A stretch of 64,000 nucleotides of DNA from Sarcomyxa edulis (GCA_009761415.1 QUOL01000001.1:3596001-3660000), one strand, 5' to 3'; shown: positions 1 through 11,992, counted from the stretch's first letter. Made by a program: numbers and translations. The notes: a model not told the origin generated them from the letters alone.

Positions 1-208
1 CTTTAGCATTTCATATGTCAGTTCATCCTGACGGCCTGATCTTTTTTAGACCCCGTTCATGAATCCTAATTTAGTCAGCATTCTTTTTTTCATTTCTTGA
101 TCTACGGTGTACTTATTCTTCTACACGTAGCTTTCTGATGTCTTCACCACCACGGCTCTCTTATCCAACGCGCTTTCTGGCGCCCATCCCCTACCTGCCT
201 CCTTACCA

Positions 209-783
209 ATGCTTCGAGATCGACTAGTGTACCACGAGCGCCACTCGGCTGCTCACGGAGGACGTTCCCTACCCCACGTCCCTTCACCAAAATCTGACGG
301 CAGCTCGGACTCGGAGACCGAACTTGATCAACTGGAGAGTCAGCTGGATCCTGACCATCCGGCCAAAATAGATGGCTCGACTATAGGATTACAAGATCTT
401 ACGCTCGACTTGCTGTCTGTGAGTCTGTTGGTCCGAGCGTAGTATCAGGATGGCTATTGATCTCCACTGTGCTTGTAGGATGACCAACTACCCGCACATT
501 CTACTGGTAAGGAATTCTGCTCTCTGATTATAGTCACTCTCTAAACATGGGGTCATCAGCGATTTTGGCTTTGTCTAATATCATCGGGGTACGTTCAATG
601 CTTTCAATTATCGTGCAAGCAGCTGCTGATGTTCGTGAGTAGATGGCTGATGAAGTCTCCACCATCGTGCGGAGTTTATGCGGAGAGACGAATCTGCATG
701 GCTTAGATTTACTGCGACAAGAATATCTCGCAAGGGAGGAAATGGCTATAAGCTCGCGCTTCGGTGGATATCAGAAGGCTTAG
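209..783 (+). CDS. Small hypothetical protein, 4 exons
   Basis: I do not recognise the family. Four exons join in frame (209-418, 479-506, 560-588, 643-783) into about 135 residues ending in TAG. The donors are GTGAGT, GTAAGG and GTACGT, each paired with a TAG or CAG acceptor. The N-terminal half is polar, Ser/Asp/Glu-rich and probably disordered. The C-terminal half (from ILALSNIIG through MADEVSTIVRSLCGE to the end) looks helical. There is no signal peptide or membrane segment. The next gene, an F-box protein, is downstream on the same strand. The start is the first ATG of the open frame. The internal exons are short, so the exact splicing is an inference. Confidence 0.5.
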
Positions 784-1146
784 GTTACAAGCTGAAGTAT
801 CGGGGTCCATTATTATATCGACCATGAAGCCACAGGAATGGTGTGTACATTATAATCGTGCTGTTACTGTTGAAGATATTCCACTTAGTAACGTTTTGTA
901 TGAGCTCTCGATGAGCGAGCTGAACTAAAAGCTGAACTGATTTCTGGATGCAGCCAAGATCTATTTGTTCGGCTTTTTTCCACAGGGCTATGCTATCTCC
1001 GATCACTAGCAAATCACTCCAAGTGCTTGGCAGTGCACACTGCAATTTGACCTAAATTTGACTCTGACGCCCAGAAGCTGGGAGTGCTGGCTGGAAGTAC
1101 AATCTCTATCAACCTACTTCTCACATACACGCACGATTCGGCCTAC
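784..1146. other. Intergenic, no gene seen
   Basis: This is 363 bp between two genes on the same strand. It must hold the 3' end of the first and the promoter of the second. I see no convincing ORF, repeat or RNA gene. Confidence 0.5.
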
Positions 1147-2917
1147 AATGATTTATCTGCCCCCAGAACTCTGGTTGTATATCAGCCTCTTCCTCCCTCG
1201 GGAGACATTGATCAGTATGATCAACGTCAATAGCACCTTCTTCCAGCTTTCAATGGACGAGCGTTACCGCTCAATCGAGTTCGCTCCATATGTGCGACCT
1301 CTTCCTATATTGAACCGTCTAAGGTGAGCTTAATGTGATCTTCCAATGATATTTGTATCGACACTGTGATTCTACGGATAGCGACTTTGGCATCGCTGAA
1401 CGCGTTCGTTGTCTCAAAATTGCGAGCTGTCAATTTAGAGCTTTTCCTTTCGATCCGTCACTGCCCTCCGATCGCAATACACTCCCGAGTGAGTCTCAAT
1501 CCTCACAAGTTGTCGGTCTTACTGATTGCACAGAACCAGTTGTGACGCCGGCACACATCGGATCCTCACCCTTCCTGTCTGGAAGATTCAAGCGACTGGC
1601 GCAAAGAATCTTGGGCAATCTCGTCTTGAAGGCTGCAGCCGTGCGATCGCCCAATACGAGCTCAGGGTCAACAACAAGAACGCGTAAGGATGGCAACTCG
1701 AACGCGGATGAAGCTCTGACTCCAACGAAGGCGGACGTTGCCAAGCTCATATCTGGACTGAAGCTTTCCAATGTGAAAGAATATCATATCTTTCTAGATG
1801 GGTTGTCTCCAGGTCAACCTTCATTGTTCCTACACACCGCTCTGTTGCCATTGTTTGGATCCACCCTTGAATCGTTATCTATCGATCTGCGGCTCGAAAG
1901 CTTGGAGGAATTCCTTCCATTACTGGCAGGAGTCGGATCCCTCAAAAATCTCCAGATTCTGCTCCGTTGTCGACGGTCGGGCTACATGGGAGAAGTAGAA
2001 CGGAAAGCTGCAGGTTTAATCGAGTTCATCAATCGTCACCATCACACCCTACAATCATTAATATTCAGCGCATTACCAGGATTTGATTTCTCCCACATTT
2101 ACAATTCCCTTGCATATTTCCCAAATCTCACAACGATCGATGTGGCCATTCCGATCAACCAGACTGATTACCTTCTCCATTTCTTGGGTCTTCGACGTTT
2201 CCTCGAACGTCACAACGGCATCATCCAGCATCTCTTTATCAAGCCACTAGTAACGAATGACCACGACCGGATTATGTGGATCGGAGAAAGTCTAGATGAT
2301 GTTGTCTTTGGGAATCTACACACCTTGGAACTATCTTTGGGTGGGATATCTGCTTTATCAAATATCGATTTTGAAAAAATCGCACAGTTCGCCCCGACGG
2401 TATCCACACTAATATTGAACGACGGAGACCTGTTGTTCCCCGATATCCAAGCGCTTGTGAAACCTTATACCGGATCAAGGCTTACGAGCCTCACTATGAA
2501 CGCCCACATCCTACATCCTAAACTAATTGACATTTTGGCTACTCATCTACCACAACTGGAAAGACTCTGGCTCACAGTTTGTCACATTGGCGGGGACGCA
2601 GAAAACGAAAATCAAGACACCTCAGTGGGTCTTAATCACCTTGTAAGTCGATCTCTCAACTCACATCCCACCAGTGGCATCGAGCTCACTTCACTTCGTA
2701 GGGGCGCTTCGTTCTCGAAATGCGCCGCCGCCGCTACGATCAATGGTCTTTATATGATATAGAGGTAGTATCATGGAGATATTTCTCTTGTTCAACTCGA
2801 AACCGGTCAATCTGCATGAGAACCCTCGCGCGATGCATCCCTTCTATTCGCAGCTTTGCTGGGCTGGGTCACATGGAACTAACAGCAGAAACTTATAGAG
2901 AACGTGGGACCTGGTGA
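1147..2917 (+). CDS. F-box protein with LRR-like C-terminal region
   Basis: Likely substrate receptor of an SCF ubiquitin ligase. Three exons join in frame: 1147-1323, 1382-2642 and 2702-2917. The first exon starts MIYLPPELWLYISLFLP, a typical N-terminal F-box, followed by N-S-T-F-F where the second F-box helix ends. The middle is an irregular leucine-rich region built of repeated L-x-x-L-x-L stretches, with a Ser/Thr-rich insert near residues 110-150. The last exon carries R-R-R-Y-D-Q-W-S-L-Y-D-I-E, which I associate with basidiomycete F-box proteins. Exon 1 ends AG and exon 2 supplies C, so the codon is restored; the second junction is phase 0. The total is about 550 residues. Its substrate cannot be guessed. 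Confidence 0.8.
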
Positions 2918-3185
2918 TAGAGCTTCGATGCTGTCACATAACGAAGGGAAATAGGATACTAGTAGTACGTGTAGGTCAGACTCAACGGTCCTCTATGACT
3001 TCCAGTTGATAACCGTCTGATACACATCCGAAGATTGATTTATGCTACAAAACGAATATCAAATACAATAGTGCTGTCTGTTGTGTGTACAAATGCGAAA
3101 TAGTCCATCCAGGTCCACGTCAGTCCGTATTCGATACCCTCGGAATGCCTGGGGATTATGATGCCTCGTCCGAGTCGTTCCCCCC

Positions 3186-5304
3186 TCACCCAAACGATCG
3201 AATCAAACCAATACCAACAGCTGCTGCCACAGCTATCCACGACGCCCTCGTCCCCAAATTAGGCGATCCACTAGCTTGCGAAACACCCGTTGCAGAATCA
3301 GGACATAACTCGCCATCCTTCGTAAGCATCGATGTCGGTACCAACACCTACTCAAGTCAAGGTTATATCATATTCTTTCATGCAAACGCTATGAGGACTC
3401 ACCTGAGGTTTCCCATAATCAGATGTGACAGACAACCCACCGTCCGATCCGACTAGGACCGTATTACAAGATAATATATCTACGAGGGATTCTCCGCCTT
3501 GGAACAATGGAGTCGACGAGTTTGCAACGGTAGTTCCAGCAGGGATATTCCAAGAGATAGTTGACAATGATTTACTTCCAGCGTTGGTGAACAAAGTCAG
3601 AAGGGGTGGTTTCGAGACGACCATGGTAGCATTGCTTGACTGTGTAATAAATTGAAGCTGCATACAAAGATCACCTCGTCAGAGATAATTCATGTAACGA
3701 GCGCAGGATGGTAGACTAACAGATGTGTTTAGATAAGTCGTGGTGGTCGCTATTGCGAGTTTTCTGATTGTATTCAGGGCTTTGACATGTGCGACCAGAG
3801 GTTTCTCGTCGTCGTAAGCCGAGGACCAAAGTCTACGGAAGAGCTGTCAGACGAGCTTCCTGTGATCTGGTGCAGAAACAGAATTTACGCTTCGCGGTTC
3901 TGTGGATCATCTCCTCCTTGATATCCTTGTTCTTGTCCTGCATAAAATCATTGGGATGAGTCCAAGGAAAAATACAAGACTAGGAAGAGATAGACTACCG
4001 TAGTACAAGATCGGAATGCCGTCATATATAAACGGCCATGTCACCGCGTTCATAATAAGCTGTGATCATATCACATCAACGCAGTGTTGATAGAGCGTAG
4101 CATAAGATCACTCACCGAAGTGTCGTTGCAGATAGATTGAAACCTCGGTTGATCGTGGTTCTCGAGGAAAGAGCCGGTACCGAAAGCACCGCGACTGTAT
4201 GTAGACTGTGTTGCGAGGACAGTCTCCATATGCGCGGAAATATTTCCACTCGACGATTTGAAAGCGCCAGTCAGCGTATACCACGTCGGATAGTCTAGAA
4301 GACTGTCGAGGAGGCTACTGTATGGACTGGAATACGTCGTATTGTCGCTAATAACCTTATCATCTCCATTATAAGCAAACCTGATGTCGCAGGAAATGAT
4401 ACAAGAACGCACCTCGCCCATCGTAAACACACCTGCAGCTTTGGCAAAATCAGGCCAGAAATCCTTCCTGATGTGCTTGACAGTATCGATCCGGAGTCCA
4501 TCGACCTGATAGTCTGAGATGAGCTTGGCAATCCAATCATGCAGCATGCCGACCACGGTCGGATCTTCCGTATTGATATCTGGCAATGGGAGTCCCGTAT
4601 CGCCTAGCCAGCATTGTTCAACATCCGTGGCATTTGAGAAGTCCTGGATGAAGCATAGAGGGTGGTAGGACGAATTTGCGTTGAATGGATATAGATGTGA
4701 GAAATCGAGCAAGGCGGTGGTTTTAGTATTGTTCGGGATGGGGGTAAACATAGCCATGTGGTTGATGACGACGTCAAACATTAGGAACATATCTCGAGCG
4801 TGTAGCTCGTAACTGAGATTCTTCAAGTCGTCGGCAGTGCCAAAGTGGTCGTTAATAAAGTTCAGGTCTTGTGTCCAATACCTGCCCACAGTCTCGGAAT
4901 AAGGGCGTCGAAAGGTAACATGACACAAGACTTACCCATGAAAAGCCTCTCCATCTCTAGTCGCCCCTTCAATGTTGGCGGACACGGGTGATATCCAAAT
5001 CGCGTCGAATCCCATATCTTGAATGTAATCAAGATGTTGCGTGATACCCCGCCAAGAACCACCGCAGTATTTCCTCGCCGAAGTATCGCATGGCGTATTG
5101 TTATCATCCGATGTCGCGAATCTATCCGTCATGACCTATTAATGAGGTGGTAGCGCGTTAGCTGCAAGAACAGGATGCACATGTAATTCACGGATAAACC
5201 TGATATATAGACCGCGTACTCCATTCTTCCGCAGTAGCTGATAAAACAGATACAAATCGAGATGTCAGGACAAGCGAGACTAGAAAGGAGGGAAGTTTGA
5301 GCAT
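3186..5304 (-). CDS. Secreted GPI-type alpha-amylase, GH13
   Basis: Endo-acting alpha-1,4-glucan hydrolase. Nine exons (5304-5200, 5135-4936, 4881-4413, 4355-4116, 4059-3999, 3937-3889, 3832-3721, 3657-3403, 3347-3186) give 550 residues. A signal peptide ([13 protein letters not shown]...) is followed by SIYQVMTDRFA. GH13 signatures are present: DVVINHMA (region I), [10 protein letters not shown] with the nucleophile Asp, GEV with the acid/base Glu at an exon end, and FLENHD with the transition-state Asp. A C-terminal beta domain follows. The last exon adds a small-residue spacer, then a hydrophobic tail ([13 protein letters not shown]) ending at residue 550, as in GPI-anchored fungal amylases that act at the cell wall. 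The start at 5304 was chosen because it creates the signal peptide. The 57 nt third intron is stop-free and a multiple of three; splicing it out restores GEV-ISDN. Confidence 0.92.
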
Positions 5305-5736
5305 GGCGGTTGCAAAACGAAGACACGCCCGTTGCAAGTTGAGTGGCGGGATCAGTTCGATCCATTCAATGGCCACGGAAGATAACACGAACAAATATGG
5401 ACCCACGGCGGTCCACACGTGGGAGTTTCGGCCAAATATTATTTAGATGCTAATCTGGCGAGACGGATAGCCAGTTCTTGATCACGAGGATTCAGGACAC
5501 GACAGTCAGCTTGTGTAAGTAGAAGGACGAGAGAATTATTTTAGCGTACCTCATAGCCATCGTCTAAGTGACCCTTGGATATACCAAGGCAACTGTGCAG
5601 TAAAGAAGGTCGGCAATGCGCATTAGTATGTACCAGTCCTCCTCGTCCCATCGCATCCTTCTAAAACCATCATTGATGCTAAATTATAAATTGATATGAT
5701 ACACAATTAGATGCTTACAATACACGCCGTCTTCAA
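5305..5736. other. Amylase promoter region
   Basis: This is 432 bp between the start of the amylase and the 3' end of the GPALPP gene, both on the minus strand. It should contain the amylase promoter and the upstream gene's terminator. I saw no specific regulator site I could defend. Confidence 0.4.
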
Positions 5737-6859
5737 TCAAAGGAATCCACCGCTCGTTCCAGTCCCAAACCTATCTCCCAGGCCCCGTGCATCTCTCAAC
5801 ATCTTGTTTCTTGTGCTGTCGTCCATCAATCGACCACCCAAAGACATATCCCTGCCGTGATCCCATATACCCAATGATTTCTCTTCCTCCTCATCTTTCT
5901 TGGAGGATTTGGAATGCATGTCAATAAGAGTTGATCCTCGGACTTTCCGCTGTGGTTCACCTACGTCAGATACTGACACAAAAGATACAGCGATGTTACG
6001 ATGGCTTACCGTGTGTTCTTCCACACCCCTTCTGATCTCCTCATCTATCTTTCGCTTCTTCCTAGCCTCTAAAGCCTCGTCTTCGGTCGGATCAGCATTC
6101 GAAGCTCTCTTCTTCTTTCCAGACACCTCGTCAGCCAATCTCTGCTGTCGCTCGGCAGGCGTCTCGGTCCAGAGAGAGTTGTCAACTTTTTTGGCTGGAG
6201 CAGCTGTTCGGGCAAATTGTCGGGCTTTGAGTTTCGTTGTATCAAGAGCTATGCATTTCGGTAGTTAGCAACACCCTCAAGGAATGTGGTACTCCTTGTT
6301 ACTCACCACCTAGCAAATCAGAAGAAGTTGGTGGGACGAGCATCCATTCGTCTCGTTTAGGTGCTTTGGGCTTCGCAGCTTCCTGGATGAAACAGCTTTT
6401 CAGTTGGTACAGCAAGCCGAGATAAAGTATGCCACTGACCTCAACTTCCTTCCGTCTTTTCTCCTCTTTTTCCATGAACAATTGGACTGCATCTGGTTCT
6501 TTATGCGTCACTCCAGCAGGTAGCGGCTTAGGCCCAAAATCATCATCAGAATCGTCGTCGTCGTATTGTGCATGCTGGTCGTAAGTCGTTGGGTATGAAG
6601 GTTGTAACGACGGTCCAACTATCTTCTTGGAAGGACCCGGAGTACTAGTGGACGATGAGGCTCCCGTACGTGATGCTATCAAGTCTGGGGGAAGAGCTGG
6701 ACCGTAGTCGTCGTCTGATTCGTCGGATTCTTCCTGGTTTGGTGGTCGGTTGAGTAGTTCGGGAGGTATCTGAGGTCCTACAGATACAGTCTTGGATTCC
6801 TCGACAACAGGAGAGTTCTTCCTGAGATGAGGGGGTAGTTCTGGGCCTATTCCTGCCAT
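5737..6859 (-). CDS. GPALPP-motif / DUF3752 protein
   Basis: Homologue of GPALPP1, a conserved nuclear-type protein of unclear function. The N-terminus has repeated motifs of the family type: IGPELPPHL, VGPQIPPEL, YGPALPPDL and FGPKPLPAG, separated by acidic Ser/Asp stretches. The C-terminal DUF3752 part is basic and charged (W-T-E-T-P-A-E-R, EALEARKKRKIDEE, STLIDMHSKSSKK) and ends with a glycine-rich LGDRFGTGTSGGFL. Exon 1 is 6859-6440. Further junctions restore KEVE-EAAK, LLGGALDTTK and EEHT-RKVRG. The total is about 300 residues. The start ATG directly precedes the first GPxLPP motif. The last intron is about 60 nt and frame-neutral, so retention would insert residues rather than truncate. 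Confidence 0.85.
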
Positions 6860-7194
6860 TTTTGAGTGTTAGACTGTAGTTGGTTGTGGTTGAGTACTGA
6901 GTGAGCGTTCGTTCGTGGAACCGAGATGGCCGGAAACACGATCGTCGTTCAGCGCAGAATTTCTTGCACCGACACACCATGCTTTCTCTCAGTTTATCGA
7001 CCCCTGGATCTATGTGCATCTCATAGGAAAAATATACTGGACCTGGTAGGAATGTCTAGAATCTTCGGATCGACTACAGACGCTCACGGTTCCGTGTTCA
7101 AAAAGCAGACAGAACATGACTCGTTTTCAGGTCGCCCTTTTCCTTTAAACCACTAAACTCGAACTCGTATCCAGCCCATAGCACATACCCGAGA
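6860..7194. other. Divergent promoter region
   Basis: This is 335 bp between the starts of two divergent genes (GPALPP protein and adenosine-deaminase-like protein), so it probably serves both promoters. I saw no long ORF or repeat. Confidence 0.5.
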
Positions 7195-8478
7195 ATGCAT
7201 ATTCCATCTTCAATCGCAGGGTTCGCAGCAGAGGCTTTGGCGACTCTCACACCTCGCCAAATCGCGTTCATTCAATCTCTTCCCAAAGCCGAATTACACG
7301 CCCATTTGAACGGCTCGATCCCTATCCCAATCCTCCAGGATCTCGCAAGGGAATTCACCTCAAACTCGTCCAACGAAAACGCGTTGTCCGATGTCGTCAA
7401 GTCAGGCGTCGAGAAGCTGCAGCGCAGCGGTGGTGTCGAGCTGAACGAATTACACGATTTCTTCGGATTGTTTCCTGCAATATATGCTCTAACATCTACT
7501 CCTGATGCGTTGGCTAGAGCTACTCGCGCTGTTCTGCGCGAATTCTTGGATGGAGAGCATCCTCAGTGTACGTATCTCGAATTACGCTCAACTCCTCGTG
7601 AAACCCCGGCGATGAGTCGGTTGAAATATGTTCAGACGGTTCTGAAGGAAGTGGAGGAGTACCCTGTGGGTAAAGCTGCGATGGTCGTCAGCTTAGATAG
7701 AAGGATGACGGACGATGTGGCAGAGGATTGTGTGCGGATTGCTAAGACGCTAAAAGCACAAGGTAGGCGCGTGGTCGGTATTGATCTATGTGGAGACCCA
7801 TTGGTACTTGCAAATTCCTACATATTCGGGTGCTCTCATCAGGCTGATGTTGGTTGGGCTTACAGGCAGGGAACGTGGAGACTTTCAAAAAGCACTTTAC
7901 AGAAGCCAAAAAGGCGGGCCTTGGTGTGACGCTTCACATTGCAGAGGTGTGTTTTGAGGCTTCATATTCCATGACCTGACTCTAGCGATGCATCCAGACA
8001 ACAGGAAATACCACAGAGGATACATTGGCTCTGCTAGCTTGCAAGCCAGACCGTCTAGGTCATGCCACGTTCTTACACGATGAAGCGAAAGAGCTGGTCC
8101 GAACGAATAAAACGCCCATCGAAATTTGCCTGAGTTCCAACTTATTGTACGCTCTCCAATCGTCATATATTCAACTATAAGCACTCATGAGTGTCTCCGC
8201 AGATGCAAAACAGTGGCCACACTGGACGATCATCACATTCGCTACTATCTAAAGCACGATCATCCGGTTGCCATTTCAGTGTGTTCTCTTTGTGATACCT
8301 CGCTGAATCTACTGTTCCTGACCAACATTATCAGACCGACGATATCCTCCCTTTCCGGAATTCGATGTTGGGGGAATATGCTCTCCTCATGGCACAACCA
8401 CCTCAAGGCCTCGGACTTACTGAAGATGAGGTCTCTCAAGTAGCAAAGATGAGTCTTGAAAGTAGATTTGGAATTTGA
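7195..8478 (+). CDS. Adenosine deaminase-like protein (N6-mAMP deaminase type)
   Basis: Zinc hydrolase of the adenosine/AMP deaminase superfamily, closest in pattern to ADAL, which deaminates N6-methyl-AMP to IMP in purine salvage. Visible motifs: LPKAELHAHLNGS with the two zinc histidines at residues 35 and 37; GVTLHIAE, whose His binds zinc and whose Glu is part of a separate conserved element; RLGHATFL; CLSSN; and STDD near the end with the final metal Asp. Five exons join in frame through GT-AG introns. The last junction (VAIS-TDDILPF) rebuilds the conserved Ser-Thr-Asp-Asp. The ORF is about 350 residues with no signal peptide, so probably cytosolic. ADAL is preferred over classical ADA because of length and the LPKAELHAHLNGS opening; the exact substrate is inference. 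Confidence 0.88.
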
Positions 8479-8778
8479 AATCACGCTGGGTTCCAGTATA
8501 TGATAGATATAAGTACTTCCTATCTCATTGATTCGCGTGCACAGCCAATCCTTATTCATTGTACTTAGATATGACTGAACTGCCTCGATGATCATGATTT
8601 TTCTTGCGTGTAAACTTTGTAAGGTTTGCCTGTGATTCAGTCCGAGCATCTCGTCGAGTCGGAGGCAGTTGTTTGACAATGGCTCCGGCGCGATAAGAGT
8701 ATCCGGGTTCCGGTCCTTCCCCGCATACTTCAATCGGTCAGCTCACCCCAGATTCCTTCGAACTGACATACGAGTACT
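8479..8778. other. Short intergenic stretch
   Basis: This is 300 bp between two genes in the same direction, taken as terminator of the first and promoter of the second. A minus-strand open frame crosses it but overlaps the 3' exons of the deaminase gene, so I do not call it. Confidence 0.4.
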
Positions 8779-10125
8779 ATGGCCAATCGTCTCTCACAAG
8801 TTTCAGGACATCTCTCTAACTCATACGGTCGTGGTCTGTTGGCTGGGGAAGTTGCCATCATCACCGGTGGGTATCTACGCCTGCAGCAAGGTTCATCTAC
8901 TGACATTGGCATGCAGGTGCTGGTCAGGTATGAGTTTACGATTATGTATGACAGCTCCCGAGCTTGCATGAACCTCGTATTGCAGGGTATAGGCCGCAGT
9001 GCAGCGCTTATTTTCGCCAAAGAGGGCGCAAAGGTCGTCGTCAGCGAGTAAGCCGCCCGACTCGCACCAGCCGACTGACTTAATCTGATCAGTGATTTGC
9101 TTCCAGTATCGACGAGAAGCGACTCAATGCAGTCGTAGATGAGATTAAAGCTGCAGGTGGTGACGTGATTGGTGTAGCAGGAGACGTGGGCGCAGATGAT
9201 TTCCCGAAAAAGATTGTGGATGCAACAGTCCAGTATGTTCGGATTCTTTGCTAGCGATCGTGAGATGATCACTTACACCTCACAGAAAATATGGAAAAAT
9301 TAACCATATCCTGAACAATGGTGAGCTTTACCTTGCGCTCTATATCTGTCTAGTTTGATTGATTATCATACCTTGGTAAAGCTGGTTTCACATTCGACAA
9401 AATGCTGCACACTACTCCGGACGATACTTTCGATATCATCATCAAGATCCATGTCCGCGCTCCTTTCCGTCTCATTCGTCAAGCTGCTCCTTATTTCCGT
9501 GTCAAGGCAAGTCTAACCCTCCAAATATATCACAGTGTGATGTGTGATGACACTTTTCACTGACCCAGCCCGACAAACGTGAGAACCGTTCAATTATAAA
9601 TGTTTCTTCCACGTCTGGCCTCCACGGTAACGTCGGACAAGCAAACTATGCTGCTGGCAAAGCCGCAGTGATTGGGTTGACTAAAACCATCGCGAAGGAA
9701 TGGGGTCCGTTTGGTGTGAGGGCAAACACCATTGCTTTCGGTTTGATCCACACCAGGTATTTTACAGTCTCTGCTATACTATCCTCACCGCTCATTCTCT
9801 TCTCCTTGAAACTCAATTAACAGATTAACCGCAGCCAAAGAAGGTGGAGCAACAATTGAAATTGATGGCAAGAAAGTCGCTCTAGGTGTCCCAGGTGCTC
9901 CTACACCTGCAACTGCAGACGCTAATGCGTATGCCGCCATCCCACTGAGAAGGGGAGGAACTCCTGATGAAGCTGCTGCTGCTGCGCTCTTGTGCGTATT
10001 GTTACCTTTGGTGTCTACAATGTATGACTCACAATTTATACTCTCGCGTCTGTAGCCTTGCCTCTCCTCTTGCCTCGTATGTATCTGGACATACGTTGGA
10101 GGTGACGGGTGGGAGTGGCATCTAA
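8779..10125 (+). CDS. Short-chain dehydrogenase/reductase, FabG-like
   Basis: Classical NAD(P)-dependent SDR of unknown substrate. The Rossmann motif TGAGQGIG is assembled from exon 1 (ends 8866), an 11 nt microexon (8917-8927) and the next exon. Further motifs: VAGDVG, ILNNAG (NNAG), INVSSTSG with the catalytic Ser, and Y-A-A-G-K (YxxxK) followed by AVIGLTKTIAKEWGPFGVRANTIAFG. A long variable substrate loop (residues from about ATIEIDGKK to AYAAIPL) precedes PLRRGGTPDEAAAAALFLASPLASYVSG, the usual C-terminal motif. There are at least seven short introns. There is no targeting signal or peroxisomal SKL-type end. FabG-like 3-oxoacyl reductase is the nearest general label, not a proven activity. 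Confidence 0.88.
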
Positions 10126-10878
10126 GCATTGGTGTCATGTACTTGTTTCTAGCTCAACTTCTTGGTTAGAGAAGCATCCTGTATGGTCTTGTCAAGCGTA
10201 CGCTCTCAAAAAGTTCATTGCCTTGTCATCAAACCAAACTTTGAAACAGCACAGGCTTGGTACGGCCACGGTCGTAGAGTCGAAATTATTTTGTATCACT
10301 CAGAGTCTTGTACTCTCTATCTATGATCTTTCCCGGGTCTATTCAAGAGTATGATAGTATCTTTTACCGTCTTATCGCGTTTTGAATCTCACGACGCGTC
10401 GCCAACTCTGAAGGCGTTGCATCTCGTGACAGGAAATGCATCTCGTGACAGACCACTCAGCTTGGTCTTTCGACCCAAATATTGATTTCTCAGTCGAATC
10501 CTCACCCGACTGCGTACAATCGATGACTGGCACTCTCAATATACCCGGACATAGAAGAATTCCTGATCAAAAACTTCAGGACGCGATTTCGCAGCTCGAC
10601 CGTCGTAATCATAGCTGGATACCAACTCCTCAGCAGGCTTGTCGTCTCATTCATTGACTCACAGAATCACAAATCACAAAACGAGCTGGAACACTGCGAA
10701 ACCATTAGAGGCCGAGCTTGAAATTATAAAGAGAAGGCGGAGGATGTGCGCCGCCTGTAGTCCTATTCGACTGTCGTGTTCAGGCGCGTCCTCGCTGATA
10801 CTGGGATGAAGTTGAGACTATCTGAATAGATGATCCTGACAAAGTGGTCGCACGCCAGATTGACAAGTCTCTCTACAA
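10126..10878. other. Convergent intergenic region with a small direct repeat
   Basis: This is 753 bp between the 3' ends of two convergent genes. It contains a direct repeat of the 14-mer gcatctcgtgacag at 10419-10432 and 10438-10451. A 73-codon open frame starting near the second copy shows no family similarity and is not called. Confidence 0.45.
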
Positions 10879-11856
10879 TTATGTGCCCTTCGGTAATTTG
10901 ACTTGAAATGTACCTGAACATGGACGCGAATAATCAGAATTGGAAGTTTATCGTATAATACCAAGACGTACATTGTGGCAACGAAGTTATCTCAGGAACG
11001 ACAGTCCCATGAAAACCTAATCTTGAGAGTGCACCTTTGATGATTCCTGCAGGCATTGCAGCATACTAAGGCGGCGTCAGGTGGTAGATCTCCATGAATC
11101 AAGCCAAGATCTATGTACCAATTTTGCTCGTCTTATAGCTTCCGGTCGACCTTCCCAAGAGGATAGTCGATATATTGGCTTGAACTGGTTGTCTTGCAAA
11201 ACATAGACACCCTGGAACAATCATTCAGTGGTTCGTGATTGGAATGAACAGATTGACAAGCGTACTCGATGATTGGTACGCAAGTTGTCTACTTGTTTAT
11301 CCCAAAAGGCAGCCCAGATGTCTTTACATATGAATTTGATTGCGTCTAATGTCTCTGAGAACAATGGTCTATCTCGACACAGACTGTACGGTCATGAGCA
11401 TCAGTATTTAGATATGGACAACGCTACACACCGTTCGGTGAAATTGGCTCCTACATGCAATCCGATGGCCTCGAGACGCGTTCGTACGGCCTCCTCGTCT
11501 TCGTCTACGTGTTGAGTTGATGATTTCCCTGTGGCACTTCCAGTGCGAGAATTGAGACTTGTGACCGAGTCTCGGGCAGACTCTCTTGCAGACTCTCGTT
11601 TTAAAGGCAACACTGGAGGGTTTGGAGCAGGCGGTGGAATAAGACCTGCTTCAGTCATCTCCTGTTCGATTCTCCTAGCGCGAGCTGTCGCTACTGCAGA
11701 ACTAGTTCTAAGAGTGTTGACGAGTTCGATCAAGAAATAGTCCATGACTGCCCCGTCCACCTGACGTATTGGGGGGTCAGCAAGAGCAGCTAAACTGGGT
11801 GCAACCAGAGAGCTCGACGATATTGTAGAGGGTATTTGAAGAGATGTGAGAGACAT
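10879..11856 (-). CDS. TRS33: TRAPP complex subunit Trs33/TRAPPC6
   Basis: Bet3-family subunit of the TRAPP tethering complexes that activate Rab1/Ypt1 in ER-Golgi traffic. After a variable Ser/Ala-rich N-terminus, the open frame has MDYFLIELVNTLR, then a linker insert rich in Pro, Arg and Ser, then LEAIGLHVGANFTER. The next exon (from 11383) continues LCRDRPLFSETLDAIKFICK and DIWAAFWDKQVDNLRTNH. Later exons give GVYVLQDNQFKP, YAAMPAGIIKGALSRLGF, VVPEITSLPQCTFQVKLP. All of these are TRAPPC6 hallmarks. Exon 1 is 11856-11432. The insert between the first helix and the EAIG motif lengthens the protein beyond metazoan TRAPPC6. It starts 136 bp from the divergent UBR1 gene, suggesting a shared promoter. 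Confidence 0.9.
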
Positions 11857-11992
11857 GATGAGTGTTCGAGAGAAGAGGAGCAAAGTTCGGATTTCAGAGT
11901 TTTGCGGCTTGGACGCGACGGCCACATACTCCTCCTCATTGCGCCCGATGTCTGGCCTATCCGCCTTCTTTCCCTCTAAATTCCTGCCTTCA
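11857..11992. promoter_or_regulatory. Bidirectional promoter between TRS33 and UBR1
   Basis: Only 136 bp separate the two divergent start codons, so the genes must share promoter DNA or overlap in their 5' UTRs. This is inferred from layout; I identified no individual factor site. Confidence 0.5.

Noticed and set aside
8260..8733. 157-codon minus-strand frame
   Set aside because: It overlaps the last exons of the deaminase gene, whose conserved motifs fix the plus frame there; no motif in the minus frame.
10436..10657. 73-codon plus frame between SDR and TRS33
   Set aside because: No family features, no splice context, lies in a convergent 3' region.
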